From contig REGF01000012.1 in assembly GCA_003702465.1 (NCBI GenBank), forward strand, positions 3,412-18,840: a DNA stretch of 15,429 bases. The letters run 5' to 3'. This DNA is from Candidatus Nitrosomarinus sp. (GTDB lineage: Archaea > Thermoproteota > Nitrososphaeria > Nitrososphaerales > Nitrosopumilaceae). The position numbers were made by a program, and so were the translations under genes. A model generated the notes under the pieces. It did no database searches, was not told where the DNA came from, and saw nothing but the letters and a program-made list of their open reading frames with translations. Of this stretch, positions 7,077 to 13,738 are shown in pieces; positions within the stretch are counted from its first letter, which is position 1; each line of letters starts with the position of its first letter.

Positions 7077-7475
7077 ATGGCAAAAAAGAAAGATGATATT
7101 CCTGATTGGGTAACTGATGAAATTCAAAATGCTAAATTCAAAAAACCTAAAGAATTAAGAATTTCAGGGTATGTTTTAGAATTTTATTATGATGACAACA
7201 AAATTGATGTTCAACTATATGATGCACTAGAAGATGGAAGACAAATTGTTACAATGGATGTATCAAAAAAGATTAAGATAAAAGAATTAGAAAAAGGAGT
7301 CGTTTACGAATTTACTTTTGATCAACATAAGGCTCCATTAAGTAAAAAAGTTTCAGAATATTTAGAAAAAGAAAAAGAGATCGAAATGAGTGCAATTTAT
7401 CAATTTGATTTAAAATCAATTGAATTAATTGATGAAGGTGGATCAAGTGAATCCTCCGAAGACGATATGGAATAA
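7077..7475 (+). CDS. Small protein with possible OB fold and acidic C-terminal tail
   Basis: I do not recognise this 132-residue protein. After a lysine-rich start (MAKKKDDIPDW) it alternates strands and turns: ELRISGYVLEFYYDDNKIDV, QIVTMDVS, EKGVVYEFTFDQ, then a charged helix (LSKKVSEYLEKEKEIE) and a last strand AIYQFDLKSIELI. This strand order is like an OB fold, which is a guess from pattern alone. It ends in a Ser/Asp/Glu tail, GGSSESSEDDME, of the kind that single-strand-binding and other hub proteins use to dock partners. It follows the zinc-ribbon gene by 12 bases, which hints at a joint nucleic-acid role. ATG 7077 is preferred over an in-frame GTG at 7065 that overlaps the upstream stop. 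No good Shine-Dalgarno site is seen; an AT box near 7044-7052 (GATAAAAAT) could serve a leaderless start. It converges with the dehydrogenase gene. Confidence 0.65.
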   Translation: MAKKKDDIPDWVTDEIQNAKFKKPKELRISGYVLEFYYDDNKIDVQLYDALEDGRQIVTMDVSKKIKIKELEKGVVYEFTFDQHKAPLSKKVSEYLEKEKEIEMSAIYQFDLKSIELIDEGGSSESSEDDME

Positions 7476-7489
7476 CTAAATTAGTTATT
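7471..7489. terminator. Palindrome spanning both stop codons of a convergent pair
   Basis: AATAACTAA (7471-7479) is the exact inverse of TTAGTTATT (7481-7489) around one central A. The plus-strand TAA (7473-7475) and the minus-strand TAA (7481-7483) lie inside the two arms. A T-run follows on the plus strand (7488-7492), so termination is most plausible for the plus-strand gene. The stem is AT-only apart from one G-C pair, thus weak. Confidence 0.4.
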
Positions 7490-8281
7490 TTTAGTATAAT
7501 CTAATTGTTTTTTGAAAGATTTTCCTAAGATAGGGTTAATAAAATATGGAAACGTATGTTTCATCCAAACTGCACCACGAACTACCGATGGAACAATAAT
7601 TTCAAGCCTTGATGAATTTGCAGCTTTTAAAATTGCTTTTGCAACGGTTGTAGGATTAAGAGAAGTTGGAGAGTATTTTGGCATTTTTTCAAATGATGGA
7701 TGTTCAAAAAATTCAGTTTTGACCATTATAGGACTAACTACAGTTATTCCAACTCCTGTACCACTTAATTCATGTTTAAGACCTTCTGAAAAACCCAACA
7801 TTGCAAATTTTGAAGCACAGTATGATGCGATTCCAGGTAATCCAAAACTTGCAGCTACAGATGCAACATTAACAATATGTCCAGATTTTTTTTGAATCAT
7901 TAATGGTAGAAATTTTTTAACACAATACATCATACCGAAATAATTTGTTTCCATCTGAGATTGTATTTCATCTATTGATAAATCTGAAACAGAACCATAA
8001 ATTGCAAAACCTGCATTATTTACTAAAATATCAACAGAATTAAATTTTTGAATTACTTCTTTTGACATAATTTCTACTTGCTCTTTTTTTGAAATATCAC
8101 ATTCACAAATCAATGTAGTAACATCAAATTTTTTTAATTCTTGTTCTACTTCTTCAAGTTTATTTCTTCTTCGTGCAACTAAAATTATAGTTGAACCATG
8201 TCTTGCAAATTCAATTGCAGTTTGTTTACCAATTCCTGATGATCCTCCAGTGATTAAAACTACTTTATTTTTAAAATCCAC
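7481..8281 (-). CDS. Short-chain dehydrogenase/reductase (SDR family)
   Basis: This is a classical SDR of 266 residues. The Rossmann cofactor loop TGGSSGIG is at 11-18, the NNAG motif at 88-91, and the catalytic set is Ser141 (NVASVAAS), Tyr154 and Lys158 (YCASK). Basic residues after the second strand (ARRR, 36-39) favour NADP(H). The family oxidises or reduces alcohol/ketone groups of lipids, sugars or steroids; the substrate cannot be told here. The C-terminal part (about 228-255) is hydrophobic with several aromatic residues and may touch the membrane. The start is GTG 8281, which puts the cofactor loop at the usual distance from the N-terminus; a TTTATC element is about 24 bases ahead. 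The flippase-like gene is upstream on the same strand with a 34-base gap, so the two may be cotranscribed and share a lipid or polyprenol role; this is inference. Confidence 0.85.
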   Translation of the reverse strand: MDFKNKVVLITGGSSGIGKQTAIEFARHGSTIILVARRRNKLEEVEQELKKFDVTTLICECDISKKEQVEIMSKEVIQKFNSVDILVNNAGFAIYGSVSDLSIDEIQSQMETNYFGMMYCVKKFLPLMIQKKSGHIVNVASVAASFGLPGIASYCASKFAMLGFSEGLKHELSGTGVGITVVSPIMVKTEFFEHPSFEKMPKYSPTSLNPTTVAKAILKAANSSRLEIIVPSVVRGAVWMKHTFPYFINPILGKSFKKQLDYTKNN

Positions 8282-8315
8282 AAATAAAAAAAATTGTTTA
8301 ATGATAAAGTGGTTT

Positions 8316-9332
8316 CTATTTATTTTCTGTTTTTGGAATTTTACTTAAGGCTAATTTAACTAATAATAGCCAGGTAATTGCAATTGGAACATAATATGTT
8401 GCAATTCTCCATCCAATTACTGCATCCCAACCTAATATTCCTTCAGTGATAGTAAAATCAAATGGATTAAGATTATTCAAATAGGCTATAATACCAAATT
8501 CAGCTAAACCTGAACCGCCAATTGTGATAGGTAAATTACCAATTGCATTTGCACCCATTACTGCCATTATTGATTCAAATGGATTTATGATTAAACCAGT
8601 TCCAATAGCAATTATCATAAATGAAATTCCGTAAAAAGACCAAGATGCAATTGAAACTAAGAATGAAATTGTAAAGATTTTTTTAGATTCTGGTCTTTTG
8701 AAATTTTCTCTTATGATTGAACATGTTTCTTCCATCCAGTCATTTGCTTGATTAACAATTTTTGTACCCTTTTGTTTTGCTAATTTTTTAATAAGTAATT
8801 GTAAACCATTTGGAATTTGGAATGTATGTTTAGAAGATAACATAAACATTACCATCCATAATGTGGTAATTGAGATACTAGTAGCTAAAATAACGATTCC
8901 AACAACATAAGCACCATTCAATAACGCAATTACTCCTGCTATCATTGACAAAATACCTGCTGCAAGGACTTCAGTTACAATATCAACAAGTGCAATCCAT
9001 GTAGCTCTTGAAAGTTCTATTCCTTTTTTCTTTAAGTAATAAATCACAACAAATTCTGCACCAATAAACATAGGTGTTGTAAATTTAATGAATTCACTAC
9101 CTACTCGTACACCAACTAATTTTAGAAATGAATCAGTATTGCCTAGATATTTTTTTGTGATATATGCAAATTTCACACCTTGCAAAACTAATTTTATCAT
9201 CATGGCAATAACTGCACCAACAAATGGAAATACGCCTATTGCGAGAATATCTTCTGGTTTAATATCAAACTGAATAGCAATTAGAATAATTGGGATTAAA
9301 GTAACAGGTATAGCTACTATTCTCCAGTTCAT
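8316..9332 (-). CDS. Integral membrane protein of the LPG-synthase-TM / AglD-like flippase family
   Basis: The 338-residue protein is almost all membrane helix. Hydrophobic segments lie near 5-22, 30-52, 84-100, 112-137, 141-165, 219-250, 253-286 and 308-328. Between about 168 and 218 is a charged cytoplasmic-type loop. The family mark is PITIGGSGLAEFG (268-280), matching the PixxGGxGxxE motif of the lysylphosphatidylglycerol synthase TM region family (UPF0104). A second feature is FTTPMFIGAEFVVIYYL (84-100). Archaeal members are linked to lipid-carrier or glycan handling, often as suspected flippases. No lysyl-transferase domain is present, so it is not a full MprF. It starts at ATG 9332, faces the GPN GTPase gene across 135 bases, and is followed by the SDR gene. 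Transport substrate is unknown. Confidence 0.8.
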   Translation of the reverse strand: MNWRIVAIPVTLIPIILIAIQFDIKPEDILAIGVFPFVGAVIAMMIKLVLQGVKFAYITKKYLGNTDSFLKLVGVRVGSEFIKFTTPMFIGAEFVVIYYLKKKGIELSRATWIALVDIVTEVLAAGILSMIAGVIALLNGAYVVGIVILATSISITTLWMVMFMLSSKHTFQIPNGLQLLIKKLAKQKGTKIVNQANDWMEETCSIIRENFKRPESKKIFTISFLVSIASWSFYGISFMIIAIGTGLIINPFESIMAVMGANAIGNLPITIGGSGLAEFGIIAYLNNLNPFDFTITEGILGWDAVIGWRIATYYVPIAITWLLLVKLALSKIPKTENK

Positions 9333-9467
9333 TTGATATTTTTTTTAAGGAATCAAATATGAAAGTTGATAAAAATAGTAGCAAATCTTCGTGCCTAATT
9401 CTAGGCTCAAAAAATTTTTGATTAAATCTAGTTTGAAATATAAGCAAAGAAAAGAAATCGACACAGA
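9333..9467. other. Divergent intergenic region with two small palindromes
   Basis: This 135-base gap separates the flippase-like gene (leftward) from the GPN gene (rightward). It has a GCCTA/TAGGC hairpin with an ATTC loop at 9393-9406, directly followed by a TCAAAAA-A-TTTTTGA palindrome at 9407-9421. The rightward TATA box is at 9436-9444. The leftward promoter may use the AT stretch near 9350-9360. The hairpin plus T-run could end a short transcript or bind a regulator; neither can be shown from sequence. Confidence 0.35.
9436..9444 (+). promoter_or_regulatory. TATA box of the GPN-thrB-queC run
   Basis: AAATATAAG, centred 28 bases before the TTG start at 9468. No Shine-Dalgarno site lies before this TTG, which fits a leaderless first gene of an operon. 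Confidence 0.5.
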
Positions 9468-10226
9468 TTGAAAACAATTTTTGTTACTGGGACAGCTGGT
9501 TCGGGAAAATCATCACTTGTGGCAAAATTATATGAATATTATACGAGAAATGGGGCTTTTTGTGCAATATTAAATTTAGATCCTGGTGTTGAAAGTATGC
9601 CCTACAATTGTGATGTAGATGTTAGAGATTATGTAGATTATGTTTCAATTATGCAAGAATATAATCTTGGACCAAATGGAGGATTGGTTATGGCAAATGA
9701 TTTGATTGCATCAAAGATTGATGAAATTCAAAATGATGTGAATAATATCAATCCTGATTATCTTATTGTTGACACCCCAGGACAAATTGAATTATTTGCA
9801 TATCGTTCTAGTGGTAGATTCATAATAGATCAAATAACATCTGACGAAAAAGCAAGTATTTTTCTTTTTGATGGATCAATTATCACTACACCAGTAAATT
9901 TTGTATCAATTGCACTTCTTGCAACATCAATCAGATTACGACTTAATTTACCGACAGTAAATGCAATTACAAAAACAGATGTAATCGATACTAAATTAAA
10001 TGATATTTTACAATGGTCAACGAGTATGAATACATTAGAAAATGCAATATCCAATGATACAGATGGTGAAACATATTCATTAACTACAAGTATTCTACGA
10101 GGATTGAATCTTAGTGAATATGAACAAGGATTAATTCCAATTTCTAATCTAACTGGAGATGGAATTGTAAATCTTGAGACTGCATTAAGCAGAATTCTTA
10201 ATTTAGGTGAGGAGGTAGAAGATTAA
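9468..10226 (+). CDS. GPN-loop GTPase
   Basis: This is the archaeal homologue of the eukaryotic GPN/XAB1 GTPases, which act as dimers and in eukaryotes help assemble and import RNA polymerase II. The 252-residue protein has the P-loop GTAGSGKSS (8-16), the LDPG segment (37-40), the hallmark Gly-Pro-Asn insertion LGPNGG (67-72), Walker B DTPGQIELF (102-110), and the guanine-specificity motif TKTD (168-171). Length agrees with the archaeal family (about 250). The role in archaea is not settled; binding to translation or RNA polymerase factors has been suggested. TTG 9468 is right because the P-loop must begin within about ten residues, and a TATA box is 28 bases upstream. Its stop codon touches the thrB start codon. 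The acidic last residues EEVED overlap the ribosome site of thrB. Confidence 0.92.
   Translation: MKTIFVTGTAGSGKSSLVAKLYEYYTRNGAFCAILNLDPGVESMPYNCDVDVRDYVDYVSIMQEYNLGPNGGLVMANDLIASKIDEIQNDVNNINPDYLIVDTPGQIELFAYRSSGRFIIDQITSDEKASIFLFDGSIITTPVNFVSIALLATSIRLRLNLPTVNAITKTDVIDTKLNDILQWSTSMNTLENAISNDTDGETYSLTTSILRGLNLSEYEQGLIPISNLTGDGIVNLETALSRILNLGEEVED
10209..10216 (+). promoter_or_regulatory. Ribosome binding site of thrB
   Basis: GAGGAGGT inside the last codons of the GPN gene, with a ten-base spacer to TTG 10227. It is the strongest Shine-Dalgarno site I noticed in the window and supports the weak TTG start. Confidence 0.55.
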
Positions 10227-11150
10227 TTGGTATCAAAAATTACAGTTAAAGCACCATCATCTACGGCTAATTTAGGTCCAGGATTTGATACATTTGGTTT
10301 AGCTATAGATGCATTTTATGATAAAGTTACACTCACAAAAACAAAAAAAGGAATTAGCATAATTACAGATGACAATATTCCTACGAATCCAGAAAATAAC
10401 ACAGCTGGATTAGTTGTAAAAAATATGAAAAAGAAATTTAAAATTAAAAATGGAATTGAGATTCAAATCAAAAAAGGAATTCCAGCAGGATTTGGAATGG
10501 GAAGTAGTGCTGGATCTGCAGCTGCAACTGCTGTAGCATTTGACAAATTATTCAATCTAAAATTAAGCTCAAATCAATTAGTAGAATTTGCAGGATTTGG
10601 TGAAAAAGCCAGTGCAGGAACAATTCATTATGATAATGTTGCAGCATCAGTTTTAGGAGGATTTGTAATAGTTAAAACAAATCCATTAAATGTAATTTCT
10701 ATTAATTCACCAACCGATCTAAGAATGTGTGTTGCTGTTCCAAAAATTGATGTTCCAAAAAAGAAAACTAAAGTTTCAAGAGGAGTTATTCCTGAAAAAG
10801 TGAAATTAGTAGATTCAGTACAAAATTTAGCAAATGCATCTTCAATAGTTGCAGGATTTATGAAGAAAGATTCAGAATTAATTGGAAATTCAATTCAAGA
10901 TGTCATTGTAGAACCTGCAAGACAACATATGATTCCAGGGTATGAAAAAGTGAAGCAAAATGCACTAAAAGCAGGTGCATTTGGTGTTACAATTAGTGGT
11001 GCAGGTCCATCTGTAATAGCATTTTCAAAAAGTTCATTTGATTTGAAGAAAATTTGCTCTGCAATGTCTAAGGGATTTAAATCAAAAAATATCGATTGTC
11101 AAACAATTATTTGTAAACCAAGTAAGGGTGCAATACATCAAAAAAAATAA
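10227..11150 (+). CDS. thrB: Homoserine kinase
   Basis: The enzyme phosphorylates homoserine with ATP on the way to threonine. The 307 residues fit the GHMP kinase family. The ThrB-type N-terminus APSSTANLGPGFDTFGLAI is at 9-27. The ATP-binding GHMP motif GIPAGFGMGSSAGSAAA is at 84-100, and the C-terminal glycine-rich motif GAFGVTISGAGPSVIAF at 250-266. The PSSTANLGPGFD block separates it from mevalonate and galactose kinases. The TTG start directly follows the TAA of the GPN gene with no spare base, and a strong ribosome site lies upstream. The QueC gene comes 14 bases later, so the three should be one transcript, although their functions do not seem linked. Threonine synthase and homoserine dehydrogenase are not in view. 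Confidence 0.93.
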   Translation: MVSKITVKAPSSTANLGPGFDTFGLAIDAFYDKVTLTKTKKGISIITDDNIPTNPENNTAGLVVKNMKKKFKIKNGIEIQIKKGIPAGFGMGSSAGSAAATAVAFDKLFNLKLSSNQLVEFAGFGEKASAGTIHYDNVAASVLGGFVIVKTNPLNVISINSPTDLRMCVAVPKIDVPKKKTKVSRGVIPEKVKLVDSVQNLANASSIVAGFMKKDSELIGNSIQDVIVEPARQHMIPGYEKVKQNALKAGAFGVTISGAGPSVIAFSKSSFDLKKICSAMSKGFKSKNIDCQTIICKPSKGAIHQKK

Positions 11151-11154
11151 TCAA

Positions 11155-11159
11155 GTGAG
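11155..11159 (+). promoter_or_regulatory. Ribosome binding site of queC
   Basis: GTGAG followed by a five-base spacer and ATG 11165, in the 14-base gap after thrB. It is a moderate match to the archaeal GAGGTGA-type site. Confidence 0.35.
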
Positions 11160-11164
11160 AAAAT

Positions 11165-11839
11165 ATGAAAAAAGCAGTTATTGTGTTTAGTGGAGGAGTG
11201 GATTCAGTATGTGTTGCGTCATTATTAAAATCAAAATATGAGTTATATGGAATTACATTTTCATATGGTCAAAAAGCAAATATGGAAATTAAGGCTGCTA
11301 AATCTTTTGCAAAAAAACTTCATTTAAAGGAGCACAAAATTATTGATATAGATTTTATGAAAAATCTTTATGGGAATTCAAATGTTTTAACCAGTAAAAA
11401 AAGAAAAATTCCTACAAAATTTGAATATTCAATTGTTGTTCCAATTAGAAATGCAGTATTTCTTTCAATAGCATCTGCATGGGCCTTTACACTTAATGCA
11501 TCTTTAGTAGTATATGGTGCACATACTGGTGATACAAATTATCCAGATTGTCGTCCAAAATTTGCAAAAAAATTAGAAAATGCATTTAATGAAGGAGAAA
11601 TAGATGGAATAAATTCAAAATTACGAAAAAATATTGAAATTTGGTCACCGTATAGAAAGGGATTATCAAAAAGTGATTTGTTAAAATCAGGTTTAAAGAA
11701 TTTAGGTGATTCAATTTTTAAAACTTGGAGTTGTTATGCAAATAAGAAATTCCATTGTGGAATTTGTGAATCTTGTAATAATAGAAAAATTGCTTTTGAA
11801 AAAGCAGGAATTAAAGATAAAACAAAATATCTAAAATAA
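11165..11839 (+). CDS. queC: 7-cyano-7-deazaguanine synthase (preQ0 synthase)
   Basis: QueC turns 7-carboxy-7-deazaguanine, ammonia and ATP into preQ0, which in archaea becomes archaeosine at position 15 of tRNA. The 224-residue protein has the PP-loop SGGVDS (9-14), the GAHTGDTNYPDCRP segment (118-131), typical of QueC, and a C-terminal zinc site C190, C198, C201, C204 (WSCY...HCGICESC). All parts are intact, and length fits the family. It is the last gene of the GPN-thrB-queC run and converges with a small membrane protein gene. The genes for the two other recognisable steps, folE and queE, lie 0.3 and 0.9 kb further right on the opposite strand. The bacterial end product queuosine is unlikely, given the archaeal context. 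Confidence 0.95.
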   Translation: MKKAVIVFSGGVDSVCVASLLKSKYELYGITFSYGQKANMEIKAAKSFAKKLHLKEHKIIDIDFMKNLYGNSNVLTSKKRKIPTKFEYSIVVPIRNAVFLSIASAWAFTLNASLVVYGAHTGDTNYPDCRPKFAKKLENAFNEGEIDGINSKLRKNIEIWSPYRKGLSKSDLLKSGLKNLGDSIFKTWSCYANKKFHCGICESCNNRKIAFEKAGIKDKTKYLK

Positions 11840-11848
11840 TTAAATTAT
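11836..11848. terminator. Palindrome spanning both stop codons of queC and the convergent gene
   Basis: ATAATT (11836-11841) mirrors AATTAT (11843-11848) around one A. It includes the queC TAA (11837-11839) and the minus-strand TAA (11845-11847). T-rich stretches follow on both strands (plus: TTTTCTTTTTT at 11856-11866), so T-tract termination in both directions is plausible; the stem itself is weak. Confidence 0.35.
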
Positions 11849-12090
11849 CTTAGAATTTTCTTTTTTAGAATTAGATGTCTAATTATCACATACCAAACCA
11901 AAAAGAAGGATGCGAAAATTCCAGTAATCATATAATTATGTTGTTCTGGAGTTAAACCTTCAAATGTATTAGTTATGGAAACTGCTGAGAAAAATGCAAC
12001 CACAATAAGAATTACACATTCAGCTGCATACCAGATCCAATGTGGAAATGATTCTTTTGGAATGTGGACATATGGATTTGCTTTTCCCAT
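11845..12090 (-). CDS. Small two-helix membrane protein, unknown
   Basis: An 81-residue protein with two hydrophobic segments, about 19-40 (WIWYAAECVILIVVAFFSAV) and about 55-74 (ITGIFASFFLVWYVIIRHLI). They are joined by the polar loop TNTFEGLTPEQHNYM, and a basic end KKKILR follows. I do not recognise a family; the aromatic-rich first helix and His residues (H9, H17, H51, H71) are visible, but no binding motif can be claimed. It starts at ATG 12090, with an ATTAAATAATC box centred 26 bases ahead, in the 41-base gap after folE, so it probably has its own promoter. It converges with queC. The clear start, promoter-like box, membrane profile and lack of overlap make it a real gene. Confidence 0.65.
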   Translation of the reverse strand: MGKANPYVHIPKESFPHWIWYAAECVILIVVAFFSAVSITNTFEGLTPEQHNYMITGIFASFFLVWYVIIRHLILKKKILR

Positions 12091-12110
12091 ATTGATGGTG
12101 AAAAATATTG

Positions 12111-12121
12111 ATTATTTAATT
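12111..12121 (-). promoter_or_regulatory. TATA-like box for the small membrane protein gene
   Basis: ATTAAATAATC on the minus strand, centred 26 bases before ATG 12090 and just after the folE stop. Confidence 0.35.
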
Positions 12122-12131
12122 TTTGAGATAT

Positions 12132-12689
12132 TTAAAAAGATGAATCTGATGAGCGTTTTCTAATTAGTGCCAAAATACCCTCTTTTTCTTCTTTATTTTC
12201 ATAAATTCCTCTAAATGCTGAGGAAGAGAGAGTTGCATCATTTCTTACTCCACGCATCTTCATGCAGAGATGCTCTGCATCAGCAAAAACTGCAACGCCT
12301 TTAACTCCTTGAGCATACAACTCATCTGCAATGTTTTTAGTTACACGTTCTTGAATTTGCAATCTTTTTGAGTATTTCTCAACTAATCTAACTAATTTTG
12401 ATATTCCAAAAACTCTACCATTAGGAGAATAAGCAATGTGAATTTTACCATAAAATGGTAACATGTGATGTTCACACATTGAATAAAACTGAATATCTCG
12501 TGCAATCACTACATCTGAATCTTCTGAAAATTGAACAGATAATTCAGAATCTGAATCATAACCACCAAAAATTTCTTTATACATACTTGCAATTCTTTTA
12601 GGGGTTTCTCTTAATCCCTCACGTGTTGGATCCTCTCCTACTTCAATGATTAGTTCTCTTACAAGTTTTTTTACGCGTTCTTCGTCCAA
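12132..12689 (-). CDS. folE: GTP cyclohydrolase I (FolE1 type)
   Basis: The enzyme opens GTP to 7,8-dihydroneopterin triphosphate plus formate. The 185 residues carry the full FolE1 pattern: EDPTREGLRETPKRIA (19-34), the zinc and catalytic block CEHHMLPF (C72, H74, H75), GKIHIAYSPNGRVFGISKL (81-99), and the third zinc ligand C142 within AEHLCMKMRG, followed by RGV-RND. In E. coli the matching residues are C110, H112, H113 and C181. Next to queE on the same strand and close to queC, it most likely feeds preQ0/archaeosine synthesis, the first step of that route; a pterin role is also possible. Many archaea use the unrelated MptA/FolE2 instead. The TTG start at 12689 fits the family length; no strong ribosome site or TATA box stands out. 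The last residues (KRSSDSSF) are a free tail. Confidence 0.94.
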   Translation of the reverse strand: MDEERVKKLVRELIIEVGEDPTREGLRETPKRIASMYKEIFGGYDSDSELSVQFSEDSDVVIARDIQFYSMCEHHMLPFYGKIHIAYSPNGRVFGISKLVRLVEKYSKRLQIQERVTKNIADELYAQGVKGVAVFADAEHLCMKMRGVRNDATLSSSAFRGIYENKEEKEGILALIRKRSSDSSF

Positions 12690-12753
12690 TTTGTAATTTT
12701 ATGCATTTTTTCTAGTATTTGAACCTAATCTGGTTTTTAGGCAGGTGCTAAGG

Positions 12754-13467
12754 CTATGGTGCTCCAATGAATTTATGCAATTGAGGAACCACCTTTACAT
12801 CAACATAAAATGGAAATACAATATCATACAAATTGAGTAGTAAGTCAAGGGGAGGTTCAGAAATTCCATATGTGGGTTGAATTACAAATCCATGAATGTT
12901 ATCTTTGGAGATAATTTTGAAAATATCTCCAACTAATTTTTTGAATTCAGTTGGTTGAGTTTTAGAGCTTACAACAATTTTGATAAAAGTTGTTTTTTTA
13001 GAATTGACAGAAGATTCAAGACATTTCATTGTATGAGAGATTAATTTTTCATAATGTTCTGAATCTACAAAATCAGAATCTTTTGTTTTGAATTCAATTT
13101 TTACAATATCAATAAAAGGTAAAACATGATTAAAACGATCTATATCAAAACATGATGATTCCAAGTATGTAGGAATTTTTTTCATCTGAATATGTTTTGC
13201 CAATTCAGCTACAGCTTGATGTTGAATTAGAGGATCTCCACCAGTAAAATTTACTTTGTAAGTTTGGTTTTGTAAATTTGAATCAATTAATTTTGTTGCT
13301 TCATCAATTGAATATTCTGTACCAGAATCAAGTGGTAATGATTCTTTTGTATCACAATAAAAACATGTGAAAGGACATCCTGCTAGTCTTACAAAAAGAG
13401 TTTTTGTTCCATAAAGAATACCTTCTCCTTCAACTGATGTGAATATTTCAAATAATCTTACTTTCAA
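12754..13467 (-). CDS. queE: 7-carboxy-7-deazaguanine synthase (radical SAM)
   Basis: QueE converts 6-carboxytetrahydropterin to 7-carboxy-7-deazaguanine with a SAM radical, the step before QueC. The 237-residue protein begins with the family FEIFTSVEGEGILYGT (6-21), then the radical SAM cluster C31-x3-C35-x2-C38 in AGCPFTCFYCDT, and NFTGGDPLIQ (73-82), the SAM-binding GGD/EP motif. The C-terminal half (for example FVIQPTYG) agrees with QueE. The start is TTG 13467, with an AAATAAATAATG stretch centred about 28 bases ahead, so a leaderless mRNA is likely. folE lies 64 bases downstream on the same strand; that gap holds only a weak CCTAA/TTAGG hairpin (12724-12741). QueD, the enzyme between FolE and QueE, is not in the window. 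Confidence 0.93.
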   Translation of the reverse strand: MKVRLFEIFTSVEGEGILYGTKTLFVRLAGCPFTCFYCDTKESLPLDSGTEYSIDEATKLIDSNLQNQTYKVNFTGGDPLIQHQAVAELAKHIQMKKIPTYLESSCFDIDRFNHVLPFIDIVKIEFKTKDSDFVDSEHYEKLISHTMKCLESSVNSKKTTFIKIVVSSKTQPTEFKKLVGDIFKIISKDNIHGFVIQPTYGISEPPLDLLLNLYDIVFPFYVDVKVVPQLHKFIGAP

Positions 13468-13512
13468 GTAATAGTACTAATTTATTTTCATTATTTATTT
13501 AATGAGTTTAAT

Positions 13513-13707
13513 CTATACAATTTTTGGTTCTTTTGTATAAAATAATCCTGAAATAAAGAACACTACGCCTAAAATCCCAATGGTACTACCGATTAATTCA
13601 ATTTGACTTTGTAATTCTCCTTCCATTGGAGACCATAACCAAGCCATTAAAGCACCAACTACAATCATGGGAATACCCACTCCTACAATAATTGATTTTG
13701 AGACCAT
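13513..13707 (-). CDS. Tiny two-helix membrane protein, unknown
   Basis: A 64-residue protein made almost wholly of two hydrophobic helices, about 5-25 (SIIVGVGIPMIVVGALMAWLW) and about 38-57 (LIGSTIGILGVVFFISGLFY). They are joined by the short acidic loop SPMEGELQSQIE and followed by the tail TKEPKIV. Both helices are glycine-rich, as in small packing or accessory subunits. No family is recognised. The ATG at 13707 has a CATATACATTTT box centred about 23 bases ahead. It sits alone between queE and the two-gene secreted/regulator operon, on the same strand as both, with 31 bases to the stop of the secreted-protein gene. The clean start and helix pattern suggest a real gene, but its role is open. 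Confidence 0.6.
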   Translation of the reverse strand: MVSKSIIVGVGIPMIVVGALMAWLWSPMEGELQSQIELIGSTIGILGVVFFISGLFYTKEPKIV

Positions 13708-13738
13708 GTTGGAACTCTTTAGAAAATGTATATGAAGC

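Noticed and set aside
7512..7895. Plus-strand 127-codon open frame inside the SDR gene
   Set aside because: It is the antisense shadow of a clear SDR with all catalytic motifs.
9265..9477. Minus-strand 70-codon open frame over the divergent intergenic region
   Set aside because: It overlaps the flippase-like and GPN starts, has no promoter-like box and codes an unremarkable, low-quality sequence.
12690..12753. tRNA or small RNA in the queE-folE gap (GGTTCAAAT T-loop-like string on the minus strand)
   Set aside because: The arm around the string does not pair as a T stem, and no D or anticodon arm can be found in 64 bases.
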